A DNA stretch of 64,000 nucleotides. Origin: Breoghania sp. (GTDB lineage: Bacteria > Pseudomonadota > Alphaproteobacteria > Rhizobiales > Stappiaceae). The DNA lies in the NCBI RefSeq assembly GCF_963674635.1, contig NZ_OY771475.1:2914001-2978000 (forward strand), read 5' to 3'. The notes beneath the pieces were generated by a model. It was not told the origin of the DNA and did no database searches. It saw only the letters and a list, made by a program, of their open reading frames with translations. Positions 62,027-64,000 of the stretch are shown piece by piece. Each line of letters starts with the position of its first letter. Within the stretch, counting starts at the first letter, position 1. The position numbers were made by a program, and so were the translations under genes.

Positions 62027-63364
62027 ATGCTCGATCTCGCCGCTGGAATCCCCGCCCTTCATGCGGCCTATGCTGCCGGGATCCCTCCCCAGGAGATGAT
62101 TGCGGCCGTCTTCGGGCGCATCGACGACGTTGGCGATCCGGGCATCTTCATCCATCTGGCAGACAGAACCGCGCTGATGGATGAGGTCCGTGCGCTGGGC
62201 GATTTCGACCCCGCCCGGCCCTTGTGGGGCGTCCCTTTCGCGGTGAAGGACAATATCGACGTGGCCGGAATGCCGACGACCGCGGCCTGTCGCGCCTATG
62301 AATACCGACCCGAATGCGACGCCTTCGTGGTGGCGCGGCTCAAGGCGGCGGGGGCCATCGTGATCGGCAAGACCAATCTCGACCAGTTCGCGACCGGACT
62401 TGTGGGGGTGCGCACCCCCTATCCGGCGCCGAAAAATGCGATCGACCCCGCCCTGGTGCCGGGCGGGTCCAGTTCCGGCTCGGCGGTCGCCGTCGCCCAC
62501 GGGATTGTCAGCTTTTCTCTCGGCACCGACACGGCCGGCTCCGGACGCGTGCCCGCCGCCCTCAACGATCTTGTCGGCCTGAAGCCGAGCGTGGGCGCGC
62601 TTTCGGCCACTGGCATGATACCGGCTTGCCGCACGCTCGACTGCATGTCCGTTTTTGCCCGCAACGTCGCCGATGCCTGGACGGTCTTTGCCCACGCCGC
62701 CGTCCATGACCCGCAGGACGCCTATTCCCGCACCTTCGCATTCGCCGCCCCCGAGGGCCTGAAACAGGAGCTGCGCATTGGGGTGCCGCCGCGTGATCAA
62801 CGCAGGTTCTTCGGCGATGCGGCTCAGGCCGCCGCCTATCAGACCACGCTCGATACGCTTGCCGCGCGCGGGGCGGAGATCGTGAACATCGATTTCGCCG
62901 CGTTCCACGAGACCGCCGACCTTCTCTATGAAGGCGCGTGGGTGGCGGAGCGCTATGCCGCGCTGCGCGAGATCATGGAAACACGACCGGAGATCCTTCA
63001 TCCGGTGACGCGCCGGATCGTGAGCGCCGCGGAAGGCCTGAGCGCCGCCGACGCCTTTGAGGGGCTTTACCGGCTGAAGGCGCTGGAACGCATCACCCAT
63101 GCGAACATGGCGGGCGTCGATTGTCTTTGCGTCCCCACCATCCCGCGTTTCGTGACAGTGGCGGAAATCGAGGCCGACCCGATCACCCCCAACAGCCAGC
63201 TCGGCACATACACAAATTTCGTGAACCTGCTCGATCTGGCAGCCCTGGCCGTCCCCGTTGCTCCGCGCAGCGACGGGCTTCCCGGAAATGTCACCCTAAT
63301 CGGCGAGGCGGGAAGCGACGGGTTTCTTGCAGGCATCGCCGCCTCGATCGAACGCGGGCGGTGA
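62027..63364 (+). CDS. Allophanate hydrolase-type amidase, amidase domain only
   Basis: A 445-residue amidase-signature enzyme most like AtzF/allophanate hydrolase. The Ser-cisSer-Lys triad is visible: Lys74 in PFAVKDNIDVAG, cis-Ser in VPGGSSSGSAVAV (148-152) and the nucleophile in GTDTAGSGRVPA (Ser172). It hydrolyses allophanate to ammonia and CO2 in urea degradation. AtzF proteins have about 600 residues with a C-terminal domain; that domain is absent here. AGGAGACAAGG precedes ATG 62027. The GntR gene next to it could control it. Confidence 0.85.
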   Translation: MLDLAAGIPALHAAYAAGIPPQEMIAAVFGRIDDVGDPGIFIHLADRTALMDEVRALGDFDPARPLWGVPFAVKDNIDVAGMPTTAACRAYEYRPECDAFVVARLKAAGAIVIGKTNLDQFATGLVGVRTPYPAPKNAIDPALVPGGSSSGSAVAVAHGIVSFSLGTDTAGSGRVPAALNDLVGLKPSVGALSATGMIPACRTLDCMSVFARNVADAWTVFAHAAVHDPQDAYSRTFAFAAPEGLKQELRIGVPPRDQRRFFGDAAQAAAYQTTLDTLAARGAEIVNIDFAAFHETADLLYEGAWVAERYAALREIMETRPEILHPVTRRIVSAAEGLSAADAFEGLYRLKALERITHANMAGVDCLCVPTIPRFVTVAEIEADPITPNSQLGTYTNFVNLLDLAALAVPVAPRSDGLPGNVTLIGEAGSDGFLAGIAASIERGR

Positions 63365-63549
63365 GGCGGACACCGGCGCAGGTCTGCGGGGCGTATTCGC
63401 CCGGCGTCTGCGCCATGCCTCCTGCCCCGCCATGCTGCGGCGACACAGACCTAACCCTCAAGATTTCAAGACGTTATGATCGCCCCGCGATTCGACCTTT
63501 CGTTCAGGGCATCGCGAATGGCGGGCAATTACAGGGGGCCAAATCCATC

Positions 63550-64000
63550 ATGTCATCGTCAGACAACGATCTCATTTCCAAGCCCTCACGCAGCCGAACC
63601 CGCACCGAGGATATTCGCCTGCAGCTTGCCGATGAGATCGTGAAGGGCGAACTTGTGCCGGGCACACAGCTCGATGAGATGGGCCTCGCCGCACGGTTCG
63701 GCGTGTCCCGCACGCCCATTCGGGAGGCCTTGCGCCAGTTGGAGGCGAGCGGGCTTGTGGAGCAAAAGCCCCATTGCGGGGCCTTCGTCGCGAAGCTCTC
63801 GCCGGAGCGGCTGGACGAGATGTTCATCGTCATGGCCGAGCTTGAGGCCCTGTGCGCCGGTCTCGCGGCCGTCAACATGAGCGCGGATGAACGGCGCGAG
63901 CTGGAAGCCATACTTGCGGATCTCGCCGGGGTGATGCGCCAGGGGGACCCGCAGCGCTACCACGAACTCAACGAGGCCTTTCACAACGCGATCTATGCCG
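63550..64000 (+). CDS. GntR/FadR-family regulator, 3' end outside window
   Basis: The first 150 residues of a regulator: the wHTH (TEDIRLQLADEIVKGELVPG, GLAARFGVSRTPIREALRQL, EASGLVEQKPHCGAFV) and the start of the FCD helical ligand domain (RLDEMFIVMAELEALCAGLA, YHELNEAFHNAIY). FCD regulators respond to organic acids or related ligands. It follows the AtzF-like gene by 185 bp on the same strand and may regulate a nearby nitrogen or urea-related operon (inference). Confidence 0.92.
   Translation, partial: MSSSDNDLISKPSRSRTRTEDIRLQLADEIVKGELVPGTQLDEMGLAARFGVSRTPIREALRQLEASGLVEQKPHCGAFVAKLSPERLDEMFIVMAELEALCAGLAAVNMSADERRELEAILADLAGVMRQGDPQRYHELNEAFHNAIYA

Overview
The window is high-GC DNA from an alphaproteobacterium, most likely a Hyphomicrobiales (rhizobial-order) chromosome. 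The evidence is gene content: a core run rplU-rpmA-obgE-proB-proA-nadD-rsfS-rlmH-envC-ctpA-divergent polysaccharide deacetylase-rppH, and a general stress response (GSR) locus of the PhyR/NepR/EcfG type, which is found only in Alphaproteobacteria. Nothing in the sequence fixes the genus.

Region 1 (1-24 kb) is accessory and partly decayed. It holds an EamA exporter with its MarR regulator, a FabI / DUF3141 (PHA-synthase-like) pair, a broken MocR-type regulator, a broken GNAT gene, an OFA-type MFS carrier, remnants of IS3 and IS5 elements, a DUF6165 gene interrupted by a 12-base poly(G) tract next to a glycosyltransferase, a large serralysin-like RTX metalloprotease with four 291-bp repeats, and a glycan-modification cluster (two sulfotransferase-like proteins, a GH99/RgpF-like protein and a methyltransferase). 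The region ends at a tRNA-Ser(CGA) gene.

Region 2 (24-48 kb) is housekeeping: ribosomal proteins L21 and L27, ribosome biogenesis (Obg, RsfS, RlmH), proline synthesis (ProB, ProA), NAD synthesis (NadD) with a COG4111/NadQ-like regulator further on, cell-wall turnover (EnvC, CtpA, NlpC/P60, a polysaccharide deacetylase-like protein), RppH, a phosphomannomutase, an M17 aminopeptidase, a TadD-like lipoprotein, a CatB-type acetyltransferase and an MsbA-like ABC exporter.

Region 3 (48.3-59.7 kb) is a compact GSR island. It contains phyR, two nepR genes, ecfG, a HisKA_2-type sensor protein whose ATPase boxes look degenerate, and typical stress effectors (Dps, CsbD, DUF883, PRC-barrel, DUF1328, DUF2254, AI-2E/PerM, small membrane proteins). 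Eight exact matches to the EcfG promoter pattern GGAAC-N16/17-CGTT lie upstream of these genes in the right orientation, plus two near matches. The regulators and much of their output regulon therefore sit together.

Region 4 (59.8-64 kb) holds an alpha/beta hydrolase, a GNAT protein, an AtzF-like amidase without its C-terminal domain, and the start of a GntR-family regulator that runs off the window.

The most notable signals are the poly(G) tract that puts the DUF6165 frame out of register with its only ATG (possible phase variation), and the promoter-defined GSR island with two anti-sigma factors and an atypical kinase.
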